From: Devosia sp. 66-22
Lineage (GTDB): Bacteria > Pseudomonadota > Alphaproteobacteria > Rhizobiales > Devosiaceae
Reading direction: 5' to 3'
Assembly: GCA_001899065.1 (NCBI GenBank)
Contig: MKUZ01000013.1
Coordinates: 147,923 to 211,922, forward strand
Length of the DNA: 64,000 nucleotides
This document shows positions 27,409 through 36,624 of this stretch, in pieces. Position numbers and translations under genes: made by a program. The notes under the pieces were generated by a model that was not told the origin of the DNA, searched no databases, and saw only the letters and a list, made by a program, of their open reading frames with translations. Every line of letters begins with the position of its first letter. The first letter of the stretch is position 1.

Positions 27409-28524
27409 CTAGCCTTGCGCTTCGGAAGAACTCTCGGACGAAACCGCCGGCGGCACGCTCGGCTCCAGTTCGGTTTCGGCCGCCGCGGTCGGCGGCTTGC
27501 TCGGCCAGAACCGAGCCCGCTCCTCGGCGGCGGCGAGATCGGCACTCGAAATGCCGACCAGCAGCTTGTCGAGCACCGGGTCGCTGAGGCCCTGCCGGCG
27601 CGCCAGCGCCCGCCACATGGCGGCTTCCGTCAGGTCGAGCGTCACGCCCTCGCCCACCGCGAGCAGCTTGGCGTAGCGGTTCTGCGCCACCGGATTGCCG
27701 GCATTGGCCGCGCGCTGGTACCAGCCGACCGCCGCGTTGAGGTCGCGCGTCACGCCCTCGCCCAGATAGAGCAGCGTCGCGTAGTCGATCTGCGCCTCGA
27801 GCAACCCCTGCTCGGCGGCAAGCCCGATCTGCTTGGCGCCCTCAGCCGTGTTCGGCGTCACGCCGGCGCCCTGGATCAGCATCGTGCCGTAGTCGTATTG
27901 CGCTTCTGCGAGGCCGGCATCGGCCGCCGCCTGCATGAGCCTCGCGGCATCGGCGAGGCTGGGTGCAGCGTTCTCGCCCTCGAGATGCATCAGCGCCAGA
28001 TTGTACTGCGCCGGCGGGTAGCTCTTGTCCGCCGCCTGCTTGAACAGCTCGGCGGCGCGCGCATGGTTTTCCGGTACGCCCAGGCCGTGCAGATAGAGCA
28101 GCCCGAGCTCGAACGCCGCCATCCGGTCGCCGTTCTTGGCGGCGAGCTGGTACCAGCTCGACGCGGTGGCGACATTGGGGGGCACGCCCAGCCCATTGGC
28201 GTAGATCTCGCCGATCAGCGTCTGTGCCGCTGGATCGGCGTTCTCGGCGCGCGGTAGCGCCAGCGCCAGCGCCGTCAGGTAGAAGCCGCGCTGATAGGCG
28301 CCATAGGCGTCGTCGCGCTTGCCGAAGATTTCGCTGCTGATGTCCCCGGCGCTCGGCTCGGCATCCATCGGCGTGGGCAGGTCGCTGTCGAGCACCATGG
28401 AATTGTCGATGCGCGGCGTGCCGCCCTCGTCCTGGCTCGCGGCGAGGACCGGCGCCATCGCCGCCAGCGCGGCGATCGCCCCGAGCGCGCGTCTGAGGGC
28501 AGGCGTCGCGGCAGCGCGCGTCAC
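27409..28524 (-). CDS. Secreted Sel1-repeat protein
   Basis: A 371-residue protein with a signal peptide (ALRRALGAIAALAAMAPVLAAS) and at least six Sel1-like repeats of about 36 residues (for example AQTLIGEIYANGLGVPPNVA, AAFELGLLYLHGLGVPENHA, AQYNLALMHLEGENAAPSLA), ending in an acidic, Pro/Ser-rich tail. Such solenoids act as protein-protein scaffolds in the periplasm. The GTG at 28524 overlaps the stop of the ThiE-like gene (GTGA) and has GGAG eight bases upstream. Confidence 0.85.
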   Translation of the reverse strand: MTRAAATPALRRALGAIAALAAMAPVLAASQDEGGTPRIDNSMVLDSDLPTPMDAEPSAGDISSEIFGKRDDAYGAYQRGFYLTALALALPRAENADPAAQTLIGEIYANGLGVPPNVATASSWYQLAAKNGDRMAAFELGLLYLHGLGVPENHARAAELFKQAADKSYPPAQYNLALMHLEGENAAPSLADAARLMQAAADAGLAEAQYDYGTMLIQGAGVTPNTAEGAKQIGLAAEQGLLEAQIDYATLLYLGEGVTRDLNAAVGWYQRAANAGNPVAQNRYAKLLAVGEGVTLDLTEAAMWRALARRQGLSDPVLDKLLVGISSADLAAAEERARFWPSKPPTAAAETELEPSVPPAVSSESSSEAQG

Positions 28525-29126
28525 GGGGACGTCTCCAGCGCCTTGACGATGGCGCTCAGCCGCGCTGTCACGCCTTCGGGCGCACTCCACAGGCTGTCGC
28601 CCAGCCCGATGAAATCGCCCCCCTCGGCGGTGGCGGTTTCGGCGGTCGCCGCCGGATCGCTGAGCACGCTCGGCACTTCCATGATTTCGGCCCACCAGCG
28701 CGCCATTTCGCGCTGCTCGGGATCCCTACTGCCCGAAAGCGGCCCAAAAAAGATATAGTCCGGCCCGAGCTCGCCCTTGCTCATGGCGTCGTGGCGCGAG
28801 GCGATGCGGCCGGCGCCGACGATGAAATCGGGCTTGAGCGCCTGCGTGGCGGCCCTGACCTCGTTGACGCCACCCTCGACATGCAGGCCGTCGGCGCCCA
28901 GCATCCGCACGAGGCCCGGATCGCCTTCGATCAGCACCGCCACTCCGGCGCTCTGGGCGCGGTGGGTCACCGACTTGACCAGCGCCTTGTAGCTGCCCTC
29001 CGAGCGCAGTCCGCGCGGGATCAGCATGGCGGCAACCGGCGCCGCGGCGAGAGCTTCGTCGAGCTTGGTGAGACAGGAGGGAGCGTCGGCGTCGGCGGGT
29101 GCGACGAGGAAAATCTGAGCGGTCAT
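28521..29126 (-). CDS. ThiE/TenI-family protein (thiamine phosphate synthase-like)
   Basis: A 201-residue TIM-barrel protein of the thiamine monophosphate synthase superfamily: DGLHVEGG in place of the usual DGVHxGQ, and DYIFFGPLSGSRDPEQ in place of the canonical GPxFxTxSK. These departures mean it may be a TenI-like or otherwise altered member rather than a true ThiE. It overlaps the Sel1 gene by four bases and is likely cotranscribed with it. Confidence 0.75.
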   Translation of the reverse strand: MTAQIFLVAPADADAPSCLTKLDEALAAAPVAAMLIPRGLRSEGSYKALVKSVTHRAQSAGVAVLIEGDPGLVRMLGADGLHVEGGVNEVRAATQALKPDFIVGAGRIASRHDAMSKGELGPDYIFFGPLSGSRDPEQREMARWWAEIMEVPSVLSDPAATAETATAEGGDFIGLGDSLWSAPEGVTARLSAIVKALETSP

Positions 29127-29189
29127 GGCGGCCTTATAGCGTCACGCCCGCTCAATGATCGTAAATTTGGGCGGGAATAAGCGGAGGGC

Positions 29190-29272
29190 GAGTAGCGAGT
29201 AGGCAATAGCGAATAGGGTCGCCACAGGAGCCGCGCCCGGCCGCCCTATTCGCTACTCACTATTCGCTATTC
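29190..29272. repeat. Intergenic inverted repeat built from TA(T/C)TCGC-type heptads
   Basis: A left arm of 29 bases (29190-29218, repeats of AGTAGCG/AATAGCG) and an imperfectly complementary right arm (29244-29272, repeats of CTATTCG/CTACTCG) enclose a GC-rich spacer. It begins eight bases past the stop of the aldolase gene. A second element of the same design is at 42594-42672. Confidence 0.65.
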
Positions 29273-29279
29273 TCTCGTC

Positions 29280-30317
29280 TTACGCCGCCCGGTCGAGTTC
29301 GGGCGCCCATTCGCCCTGCGCCGCCAGTGCGTTCATCTTCGCCCGGTGGGCGAACGCCGCCTGCGCCGGCGCGAGGTTGCGGGCGTCGCCGCCCCAGGCC
29401 AGCAGCGCCGCCGTCTGCAGCGCCCGGCCATAGGAGAAGGTCAGCGCCCAGGGCGCCTCGCCCAGCCGGTTCATCGCCGACAGATTTGCCGTCGCCGCTT
29501 CGTCCGACTGCCCGCCCGAGAGGAAGGCGATGCCGGGCACGCTGGCGGGCACATGCGCCTTCAGGACGTCGAGCGTCCGCCGCGCGATCACGTCGGCGCT
29601 CGGACGGTCCTGCGAGCGGACACCCGGCGTGACCATGTTCGGCTTGAGCAGCATGCCCGTGAGGTCGACCCCCGCAAGGCGCAGCTCGTCGAACACCGTC
29701 GCCAGCGTCTCGGCCGTCACCTCGGCGCAGCGCTCGATCCCGTGATCGCCTGGCTCGCCATCGGCCAGAACCTCAGGCTCCACCACCGGCACGATGCCGG
29801 CTTCCTGGCAGAGCGCCGCATAGCGCGCCAGCACATGGGCATTGGCGCGAATACCGTTGCGCGACGGCGCGTAGCTCGACACCGCAATGACGCCACGCCA
29901 TTTGGCAAAGCGCGCGCCGATCTCGGCATAGTGCTTGAGCCGCTGCCGAAGCCCGTCGAGGCCCTCGGTGATCTTCTCGCCTTTGGTGCCGGGCATCTCG
30001 AAGGCACCGCGATCGACCTTGATGCCAGGGATGGCATTGACGTCGGCGAGCAGCGCCACGAACGGCGTTCCATCCGCCGCGTCCTGCTTCAGCGTCTCCT
30101 CGGTGAGGATGACGCCCGAAATGTACCGGCTCATCGCCTCGCGCGAGCGGAACAGCATCTCGCGATAGTCGCGCCGTGTCTCGAACGTCACCGGCAGTCC
30201 GATCACCGCGAACCGCTTGGCGATCGTTCCTTCCGATTCATCGGCGGCGAGAATGCCTGTGCCTTTGGAAACGAGTTGACGGGCGGTTTCCTGCAAGGAC
30301 GGCACGGGCATCTCCAT
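29280..30317 (-). CDS. Class I fructose-bisphosphate aldolase
   Basis: The enzyme cleaves fructose-1,6-bisphosphate through a Schiff-base lysine. Signatures: KGTGILAADESEGTIAKRF near the N-terminus, VPVVEPEVL, and GMLLKPNMV with the catalytic Lys. The ATG at 30317 gives 345 residues; an ATG at 30338 adds seven. Neither has a good Shine-Dalgarno. It belongs to the loose glycolytic block tkt-gap-pgk-aldolase, but a GIY-YIG gene and palindromic elements separate it from pgk. Confidence 0.95.
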   Translation of the reverse strand: MEMPVPSLQETARQLVSKGTGILAADESEGTIAKRFAVIGLPVTFETRRDYREMLFRSREAMSRYISGVILTEETLKQDAADGTPFVALLADVNAIPGIKVDRGAFEMPGTKGEKITEGLDGLRQRLKHYAEIGARFAKWRGVIAVSSYAPSRNGIRANAHVLARYAALCQEAGIVPVVEPEVLADGEPGDHGIERCAEVTAETLATVFDELRLAGVDLTGMLLKPNMVTPGVRSQDRPSADVIARRTLDVLKAHVPASVPGIAFLSGGQSDEAATANLSAMNRLGEAPWALTFSYGRALQTAALLAWGGDARNLAPAQAAFAHRAKMNALAAQGEWAPELDRAA

Positions 30318-30431
30318 GTTGGGGGGGACGCCGCGCATAATAAAGCAAGCCCTCTCGCCGCTTCGACTAGACCTTCCGGCTAGGACGGAAGTCGAAGACC
30401 AATTGCGGACCAGTTGCTGCGTACCTGCGCT

Positions 30432-30722
30432 TCAGGAGATGAGAGCCCGATAGAGGTCATCCCAATTTGGGTTGGACTGGCTGAACAGATCGACCTTCCA
30501 CTGCCGCTTCCAGCTCTTGATGCGCTTCTCGCGGGCAATGGCTTCCTGGATGAAGCCATGCTCCTCGAACCAGACGAGACGATGAACGTCATACCGCTTG
30601 GTGAAACCGGGAACGACGTGCTCGCGATGCTCCGTGACGCGGCGGATGAGATCGTTGGTGACACCGACATAGAGTGTCCCATTGCATTGTGAAGCAAGCA
30701 GGTAGACGCAGTAGATGCGCAT
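30432..30722 (-). CDS. Small GIY-YIG endonuclease-domain protein
   Basis: A 96-residue single-domain protein: CVYLLASQCNGTLYVGVTNDLIRRV holds the paired Tyr motif (VYLL ... LYVG) with the catalytic Arg two turns later, and REKRIKSWKR is the typical later basic helix with the catalytic Glu in AIAREKRI. Start ATG at 30722 with AAGG five bases upstream. These solitary nucleases (COG2827 type) are not tied to a known pathway. Here it sits 24 bases from a palindromic repeat element, with a second copy beyond it. Confidence 0.9.
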   Translation of the reverse strand: MRIYCVYLLASQCNGTLYVGVTNDLIRRVTEHREHVVPGFTKRYDVHRLVWFEEHGFIQEAIAREKRIKSWKRQWKVDLFSQSNPNWDDLYRALIS

Positions 30723-30746
30723 GATCACCTTACGCCACACCCGCTA

Positions 30747-30865
30747 TGTCATCCCAGCGAAAGCTGGGACCCAACTCTCCAGTTAGTCAAGATTCAGACG
30801 CTGCGCGCAAGCCTTACCGGCCCGCGTAGCGGGCCAACTGGATCCCAGCCTTCGCTGGGACGACA
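30747..30865. repeat. Palindromic MITE-like element, copy A
   Basis: A 119-bp element with inverted ends of about 27 bases (30747-30773 and 30839-30865, 24 matches). Each end is itself a hairpin: TCCCAGC, GAAA tetraloop, GCTGGGA in the left end, with AAGG-type loop change in the right one. The middle has CCCGC-GTA-GCGGG and the block CTGCGCGCAAGCCTT shared with copy B. Confidence 0.75.
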
Positions 30866-30933
30866 GCGGTGGACATGACGCCATTCCGCGTCGGACCAGC
30901 GACCATGGCCACCTGACGCCCGCCAACCCCGGA

Positions 30934-31056
30934 TGTCATCCCAGCGAAAGCTGGGATCCAACTCTCCGCGTGCAGTCGGCCGAGGCTCGAGCACTGCGCG
31001 CAACCCTTGCGCCTAGCGCGCTTACCGCTTGGGTCCAGCTCTCACCGGATGTGTCG
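30934..31056. repeat. Palindromic MITE-like element, copy B (right end decayed)
   Basis: The left end (30934-30960) is nearly the same as in copy A and is followed by the same AACTCTCC; the block CTGCGCGCAACCCTT recurs in the middle. The right end (about 31031-31056) still resembles the inverted end but has several mismatches and small gaps. It ends about 20 bases before the pgk stop and could act as its transcript end. The 68 bases between the copies hold nothing recognisable. Confidence 0.65.
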
Positions 31057-31074
31057 GTAGACGGGCGCCTCCAC

Positions 31075-32274
31075 CTACGCCTCCAGTGCCTTCACCCCCG
31101 GCAGCTCCTTGCCTTCCATCCATTCGAGGAAGGCGCCGCCGGCGGTCGAGACGTAGGTGAAATCGTCCTTCACGCCGGCATTGGCGAGGGCCGAGACCGT
31201 GTCGCCGCCGCCGGCCACCGAGACCAGCTTGCCCGCCCTGGTGCGCGCCGCGACGTGGCGCGCCACCTCGGTGGTGCCGGCGTCGAACGGCTTGGTTTCG
31301 AACGCGCCCAGGGGGCCGTTCCACACCAGCGTCGCCGCCTCGTCGATGGCCGCCTTGATGCGGTCGATCGACTGCCCGCCCACATCGAGGATCATGCCGT
31401 CCTTGTCCATCGCATCGAGCCCATAGGTCTGGTGCGGCGCGTTTTCGGCGAAGTGCCAGGCGACAACGCCGTCAATCGGCACGATGATGGCGCAGTTGGC
31501 CTTCTCGGCCTTGGCGAGAATGGCGTTCACGGTGTCGCCCATGTCCTTTTCGGCCAGCGACTTGCCGATGCCGATGCCTTCGGCGAGCAGGAACGTGTTG
31601 GCCATCGCACCGCCGATCACCAGCGCCTCGACTTTTGTAACGAGGTTCTGCAGCAGGTCGATCTTGGTCGATACCTTGGCGCCGCCGACGATGGCGATCA
31701 CCGGCTTCTTGGGCGCCCCGAGCCCCGCCGCGAGCGCTTCGAGTTCGGCCTGCATGGCGAGCCCGGCGGCCGAGGGCAGCTTGTGCGCAAGACCTTCGGT
31801 CGAGGCGTGGGCGCGGTGCGCCGCCGAGAACGCATCATTGACGAAGATATCGCCCAGCGACGCCATGCGTTCCACCAGCGCCGGATCGTTCTCTTCCTCG
31901 CCCGGATGGAAGCGCGTGTTCTCGAGCACCAGGATCGAGCCGTCGGGCGCATCGTCGATTGCCTCCCCCGGCGCCTGCATGTTCATCCAGTCGGTGTCGA
32001 TGAAACCGACCGGGTGGCCCGTCGCCTCGACGATCGCCGGCACTACCACCTCGAGCGAATAGGCCTTTTCGACCTTCCCCTTGGGCCGGCCGAAATGGCT
32101 GATCAGCACCGCCTTGCCGCCGGTCTTGATGATCTGCCGGATCGTGGGAACCACGCGCTCGATGCGCGTCGCGTCGGTCACCTTGCCGTCCTGCACGGGC
32201 ACGTTGAGGTCGGCACGCAGCAGCACGCGCTTCCCCGCAAAATCCATGCCCTCGATCGTCCTGAAACCGGCCAT
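31075..32274 (-). CDS. pgk: Phosphoglycerate kinase
   Basis: Pgk transfers phosphate between 1,3-bisphosphoglycerate and ADP. The 399-residue product has the substrate motif RADLNVPV, SHFGRPKG, the hinge and nucleotide motifs (VIAIVGGAKVSTK, GGAMANTFL) and the C-terminal VAGGGDTVSAL. The ATG at 32274 (MAGFRTI) has GGAG about ten bases upstream. In this genome three small genes lie between gap and pgk. Confidence 0.97.
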   Translation of the reverse strand: MAGFRTIEGMDFAGKRVLLRADLNVPVQDGKVTDATRIERVVPTIRQIIKTGGKAVLISHFGRPKGKVEKAYSLEVVVPAIVEATGHPVGFIDTDWMNMQAPGEAIDDAPDGSILVLENTRFHPGEEENDPALVERMASLGDIFVNDAFSAAHRAHASTEGLAHKLPSAAGLAMQAELEALAAGLGAPKKPVIAIVGGAKVSTKIDLLQNLVTKVEALVIGGAMANTFLLAEGIGIGKSLAEKDMGDTVNAILAKAEKANCAIIVPIDGVVAWHFAENAPHQTYGLDAMDKDGMILDVGGQSIDRIKAAIDEAATLVWNGPLGAFETKPFDAGTTEVARHVAARTRAGKLVSVAGGGDTVSALANAGVKDDFTYVSTAGGAFLEWMEGKELPGVKALEA

Positions 32275-32396
32275 TGCCCGCACTCCGCTGCTGATGGGAT
32301 GTGCCTTACTTCAATCGGGCGAAAAGGGGAACAGCCGTGCCGGCAGCCCCTCCCGCTTGCGAAGCGGCCGGTGACGGGGCAGCCGCCCGCGCCGAG

Positions 32397-32948
32397 CTAC
32401 TCCACCCTCTCGAACAGCCCCGGATAGTCCACTACCAGCCCATCCTCGTCGACGCCGATGTCGGCCGTGAACGAGCCGTCCGCCGTCTCGAAGCGATAGC
32501 GCCGCTCCTCGAGCCGCGTGTAGATCTGCTCCGCCGGGTAAGGCTCGAGCGTCGTCGCCGGGATGTAGGCGATACGGAGGCGGCGCGTTTCGCCCACCGC
32601 CAGCGGCGCACGCCGGAGCGGCAGCGTGTTGGTGAAGGGCGTCATCTCGAAGTCGATATCGACACAGCCTTCGAGCGCGGGCAGCGTTTCGGCACGGATG
32701 TCGAACCAGCCGCCATCCCGTGAGCGGCTCAGAACCGCCGTCACCCCATCGGTCCGCTGCAGGAGGATCGACTCGAACGTCCAGTCGGGCCTGAGCGACA
32801 TCTCGTACAGCACGCCGTGCCGGACCTCGCCCGCCTGCCCCACGATCGCCGCCCGCACCTTGATGCTGTCGATCCAGTCGCTGACGCGGCATTCTTCGAG
32901 CCCGCCATGCTCAAGCGACCGCCAACGGATCGACCGGCGCAGCGCCAT
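32397..32948 (-). CDS. Putative glycolipid-binding domain protein (PF06475 type)
   Basis: A 183-residue protein recognised as the DUF1089/putative glycolipid-binding family (LEHGGLEECRV, ADGLVV-like end GLVVDYPGLFERV). The fold is all-beta and related to outer-membrane lipoprotein carriers; no signal peptide is present, so it is probably cytosolic. Its ATG shares a base with the stop of the preceding small membrane gene (TGATG). The role is unknown. Confidence 0.75.
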   Translation of the reverse strand: MALRRSIRWRSLEHGGLEECRVSDWIDSIKVRAAIVGQAGEVRHGVLYEMSLRPDWTFESILLQRTDGVTAVLSRSRDGGWFDIRAETLPALEGCVDIDFEMTPFTNTLPLRRAPLAVGETRRLRIAYIPATTLEPYPAEQIYTRLEERRYRFETADGSFTADIGVDEDGLVVDYPGLFERVE

Positions 32949-33145
32949 CAGTCGCCGCCTCCGCCGTCTCCCCCACCGTCGCCGTCCCCGTCGCCATCGT
33001 GGTCGCGGCGGCCGTCGACGCCCACCGTGGTATTGCCGCCGTCGGAAGAGCCGCTGTCGCGCTTGCCCCAGCGCTGCGGCTGCAGGATGATCCAGCCGAC
33101 GACGACGGCGATCACCGCAAGGATCAGCCACTGCGTCAGGGTCAT
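32948..33145 (-). CDS. Small membrane protein with Gly-Asp tail
   Basis: A 65-residue protein: one membrane helix (MTLTQWLILAVIAVVVGWII), a short basic stretch (QPQRWGKRD) and an acidic Gly/Asp tail ending in a Gly-rich run (DGDGDGDGGGDGGGGD). It starts four bases after the stop of the NTR-like gene and overlaps the next start by one base. Function unknown; coding status is supported by this tight packing and the clear helix. Confidence 0.6.
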   Translation of the reverse strand: MTLTQWLILAVIAVVVGWIILQPQRWGKRDSGSSDGGNTTVGVDGRRDHDGDGDGDGGGDGGGGD

Positions 33146-33149
33146 GCGC

Positions 33150-33533
33150 TTACTCCGTCGCTGCCAGCGACCGAACGGCTTCGAGCGCCACCAGTTCCTC
33201 GTCGTCGAGCGGCACCGTGATTTCGCGCGTCGGCCCGCCGATGAAGTCGCCCGCATAGATCCACTGCGTGCCGGCGCTCTCATAGATCCGGTTGCAGTCG
33301 GCGCCGTCGCCCTGCGGCACCTCGATCCACTTGCGCTCGACGCCGCGGATCGGCTCGTCGACGGCAAACAGCACCAGCCGGTTGTCGGCATCGATCATCA
33401 GCACCGTACCCACGAAGATCACGTCCTGCCCGGCCAGTTGCTCTTCCCAGCTCAGCTCGGAGGGCACATAGGAACACGCCACCGCCGGTGTCCCGGCGAT
33501 GGCGAGCAGGATCGCTGCGATGAGGCTGCGCAT
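33150..33533 (-). CDS. Secreted NTR/TIMP-like small protein
   Basis: A 127-residue precursor: signal peptide ending AVAC or before it ([20 protein letters not shown]), then CSYVPSELSWEEQLAGQDVI and a strand FVGTVLMID, and a later Cys in GADCNRIYE. The pattern (leading Cys, VFVGTV strand, later Cys) resembles bacterial NTR/TIMP-like domains; this is a tentative reading. AVAC could be a weak lipobox. Its ATG shares a base with the gap stop (TGATG). Confidence 0.65.
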   Translation of the reverse strand: MRSLIAAILLAIAGTPAVACSYVPSELSWEEQLAGQDVIFVGTVLMIDADNRLVLFAVDEPIRGVERKWIEVPQGDGADCNRIYESAGTQWIYAGDFIGGPTREITVPLDDEELVALEAVRSLAATE

Positions 33534-34537
33534 CAAAGCGTGGCGGCGAACGCCTTGGTCACGTCGACCATGCGATTGGAGAAGCCCCACTCATTGTCGT
33601 ACCAGCCCATGATGTTCACGAAATTGCCGTCGATCACCTTGGTCTGGTCGAGCAGGATCGTCGACGAATGCGGATCGTGGTTGAGGTCGCTCGACACCAG
33701 CGGATGGTGCGTATAGGTCAGCACGCCGTTGAGCACGCCATCGGCGGCCGCGATCAGCGCGTCGTTGATCTCCTGCGGCGTGGTATTGCGCTTGGCCACG
33801 AATTTGAGGTCGACCAGCGACACGTTCGGAGTGGGAACCCGAATGGAAATCCCGTCGAGCTTGCCCTTGAGCTCGGGCAGCACGAGGCCGATGGCCTTGG
33901 CCGCGCCGGTCGAGGTCGGGATCTGGCTCAGCGCCGCCGCACGGGCGCGATAGAGGTCCTTGTGCATGGTGTCGAGCGTCGGCTGGTCGCCGGTGTAGGA
34001 ATGGACGGTCGTCATCATCCCCTTCTCGATCCCCACCAGATCGTTCACCACTTTCGCCATCGGCGCGAGGCAGTTGGTGGTGCACGAGCCGTTCGAGATC
34101 ACGATGTGATCGCGGCTCAGCAGATGGTGGTTGATGCCGTACACCACCGTGAGGTCTGCGCCGTCGGCCGGAGCCGAGACGATCACCTTCTTGGCGCCGG
34201 CCGTGAGATGCGCCGAAGCCTTCTCCTTGGAGGTGAAGATGCCGGTGCATTCGAGCACGATGTCGACGCCCAGTTCCTTGTGCGGCAGCTCGGCCGGGTT
34301 CTTGACCGCGGTGACGCGGATCGGGCCCTGGCCGGCATCGATCGTGTCGCCATTGACCGTCACGGTGCCGGGGAATTTGCCATGGACGCTGTCGTAGCGA
34401 AGCAGGTGCGCGTTGGTTTCGACCGGGCCGAGATCGTTGATGGCAACGACCTGGACGTCCTTGTGCCCCTCTTCGATGATCGAGCGGAGGATGTTCCGCC
34501 CGATGCGGCCAAAACCGTTGATTGCGACGCGTACCAT
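33533..34537 (-). CDS. gap: Glyceraldehyde-3-phosphate dehydrogenase, type I
   Basis: NAD(P)-dependent oxidation of glyceraldehyde-3-phosphate. The 334-residue product has the Rossmann motif [12 protein letters not shown] and the catalytic Cys in [17 protein letters not shown] lies at normal distance before the ATG. It follows tkt by 36 bases and is translationally adjacent to the NTR-like gene, so the four genes down to the glycolipid-binding gene look like one unit. Confidence 0.98.
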   Translation of the reverse strand: MVRVAINGFGRIGRNILRSIIEEGHKDVQVVAINDLGPVETNAHLLRYDSVHGKFPGTVTVNGDTIDAGQGPIRVTAVKNPAELPHKELGVDIVLECTGIFTSKEKASAHLTAGAKKVIVSAPADGADLTVVYGINHHLLSRDHIVISNGSCTTNCLAPMAKVVNDLVGIEKGMMTTVHSYTGDQPTLDTMHKDLYRARAAALSQIPTSTGAAKAIGLVLPELKGKLDGISIRVPTPNVSLVDLKFVAKRNTTPQEINDALIAAADGVLNGVLTYTHHPLVSSDLNHDPHSSTILLDQTKVIDGNFVNIMGWYDNEWGFSNRMVDVTKAFAATL

Positions 34538-34573
34538 GATGGGTCCTTGGTATTCGGGGGTTGAGCGCGGGTC

Positions 34574-36553
34574 TTACAACTGCGCCGTGACGGCTTCAAC
34601 TACGCCATTGGCAGTGATGCCGAAGTGTTCGTAGAGTTTCTCGGCCGGGCCGGACGCGCCGAAGCCGTGCATGCCCACGAAGCGGCCCTTCTCGCCGAGC
34701 AGCTTGGCCCAGCCCATTTCGATGCCGGCCTCGATGGCGACACGCGCCTTGGGCGTGCCGATCACGCCGGCGCGGTAGCTGTCGGACTGCGCCAGGAACA
34801 GCTCGACGGAAGGCACCGACACCACCTTGGCCGAAATGCCCTTGGCCTTGAGCAGCGGCAGTGCCTCGACGGCGATCGACACTTCCGAGCCGGTCGCAAA
34901 GATCACCGCGTCGGCCTTGTCGTCGCCGGCGATGGCGTAACCGCCCTTGGCGCTGCGGTTCTCGGCGACATGCGTGGTGCGCAGCGCCGGCAGGTTCTGG
35001 CGGCTGAGCGCCAGGATCGAGGGCCGGTCATGGCTCTCGAGCGCGATCTGCCAGCATTCGAGCGTTTCCACCGCATCGGCCGGGCGCAGCACGAGCAGGC
35101 CCGGAATGGCACGCAGCGCCGCCAGGTGCTCCACCGGCTGGTGCGTCGGCCCGTCTTCGCCCAGCCCGATCGAGTCGTGCGTCATCACATAGATCACGCG
35201 CTGCTCCATGATCGAGCTCAGCCGGATCGCCGGGCGCGCATAGTCGGTGAACACCAGGAACGTGCCGCCATAGGGGATATAGCCCTTGTGCAGCGCGATG
35301 CCGTTCATGATCGCCGCCATCCCGTGCTCGCGGATGCCGTAGCGCATGTAGCGGCCGGAGCGGTCGGTATCGGTGAAGGGCAGCGTCTGCGGCGTGTTGG
35401 TGAGGTTGGAGCCGGTGAGGTCGGCCGAGCCGCCCACCGTCTCGGGCACCACGGCGTTGATCACGTCGAGCGCCATCTGGCTCGATTTGCGCGTCGCCAC
35501 CTTCGGCTTGTCGGCCGCGAGCTTCTCCTTGTAGGCGCTCAGCGCCTCGCCCAGCTTGGCCGGCAGGTCGCCCTTGATCCGGCGGGCGAATTCGTCGCGC
35601 ACCTCCTGGTGCGCCGCGAGGTAGCGGCCCTGCCAGTCGCCGAACAGGTTCGCCGAGCGCTTGCCCGCCGCGCGCCACGCCTCGAGCGTGTGCCGAGGAA
35701 TCTCGAACGCCGGATAGTCGATGCCGAGCGCCTGCTTGGCGGCGGCCAATTCCTCGGCGCCGAGCGGCGAGCCATGCACCTTCTCGGTGCCCTGCTTCTT
35801 GGGCGCGCCGAAGCCGATGGTCGTCTTGGCGGCAATCAGCAGCGGCCGCGTCGAACGCCGCGCCTCGATCAGCGCGCGCTCGATGGCGGCCTGATCATGC
35901 CCATCGATCGAAATGGTGTTCCAGCCCGAGGCTTCAAAGCGCCGGATCTGGTCGGTCGAGTCGGCGTTCGACACCTTCCCGTCAATGGTGATGCCGTTAT
36001 TGTCCCAGATCAGCGTCAGCTTGTTGAGGTTGAGATGCCCCGCCAGCGAGATCGCCTCCTGGCTGATGCCTTCCATCAGACAGCCGTCGCCGGCCAGCAC
36101 CCAGGTGTGGTGATCGACGATCTCCTTGCCGAATTCCTGTGCCAGCTTGGTTTCGGCGATCGCCATGCCCACGGCATTGGCGACGCCCTGTCCGAGCGGC
36201 CCCGTGGTCGTCTCGATGCCCTTGAGGAAGTGGTATTCAGGGTGGCCGGCGGTCTTGGAACCGAGCTGGCGGAAATTCTTGATCTGCTCGAGCGAGGCGT
36301 CCTCGTAGCCCAGCAGATACAGCGCCGAATAGAGCAGCATCGAGCCGTGGCCGGCCGACAGCACGAAACGGTCGCGGTCGGGCCATTCCGGATGCGCCGG
36401 ATCGAACTTCATGACCTTGGTGAACAGGACCGTCGCGATATCGGCGCAGCCCATCGGCAGACCGGGGTGCCCGGAATTGGCCTTCTCGACCGCATCCATG
36501 GAGAGGGAACGAATGGCATTGGCCATCTCGTTGGCGGTCTGGGAATTGGTCAT
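34574..36553 (-). CDS. tkt: Transketolase
   Basis: Thiamine-diphosphate enzyme of the pentose phosphate pathway. The 659-residue product has [12 protein letters not shown], the ThDP motif [13 protein letters not shown] ending near WDNN, and the pyrimidine-domain [13 protein letters not shown]. The ATG at 36553 ([10 protein letters not shown]) is chosen over an in-frame codon 43 residues upstream, which would run into the divergent promoter region. It leads the glycolytic block. Confidence 0.97.
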   Translation of the reverse strand: MTNSQTANEMANAIRSLSMDAVEKANSGHPGLPMGCADIATVLFTKVMKFDPAHPEWPDRDRFVLSAGHGSMLLYSALYLLGYEDASLEQIKNFRQLGSKTAGHPEYHFLKGIETTTGPLGQGVANAVGMAIAETKLAQEFGKEIVDHHTWVLAGDGCLMEGISQEAISLAGHLNLNKLTLIWDNNGITIDGKVSNADSTDQIRRFEASGWNTISIDGHDQAAIERALIEARRSTRPLLIAAKTTIGFGAPKKQGTEKVHGSPLGAEELAAAKQALGIDYPAFEIPRHTLEAWRAAGKRSANLFGDWQGRYLAAHQEVRDEFARRIKGDLPAKLGEALSAYKEKLAADKPKVATRKSSQMALDVINAVVPETVGGSADLTGSNLTNTPQTLPFTDTDRSGRYMRYGIREHGMAAIMNGIALHKGYIPYGGTFLVFTDYARPAIRLSSIMEQRVIYVMTHDSIGLGEDGPTHQPVEHLAALRAIPGLLVLRPADAVETLECWQIALESHDRPSILALSRQNLPALRTTHVAENRSAKGGYAIAGDDKADAVIFATGSEVSIAVEALPLLKAKGISAKVVSVPSVELFLAQSDSYRAGVIGTPKARVAIEAGIEMGWAKLLGEKGRFVGMHGFGASGPAEKLYEHFGITANGVVEAVTAQL

Positions 36554-36624
36554 GAAATCCGCTCGTTTCCTGAGGTTTTTCTTGGGATTCAGAAGCGGGC
36601 TCTGGATTAACAGGTTCGGTTTTC

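Noticed and set aside
29190-29272. CRISPR-like or satellite array
   Set aside because: Heptads are contiguous, degenerate and arranged as one inverted repeat; no cas genes are in the window.
34625-36610. A 661-codon open frame opposite tkt
   Set aside because: Antisense shadow of transketolase; composition (His, Arg, Gly) is typical of reversed GC-rich genes.
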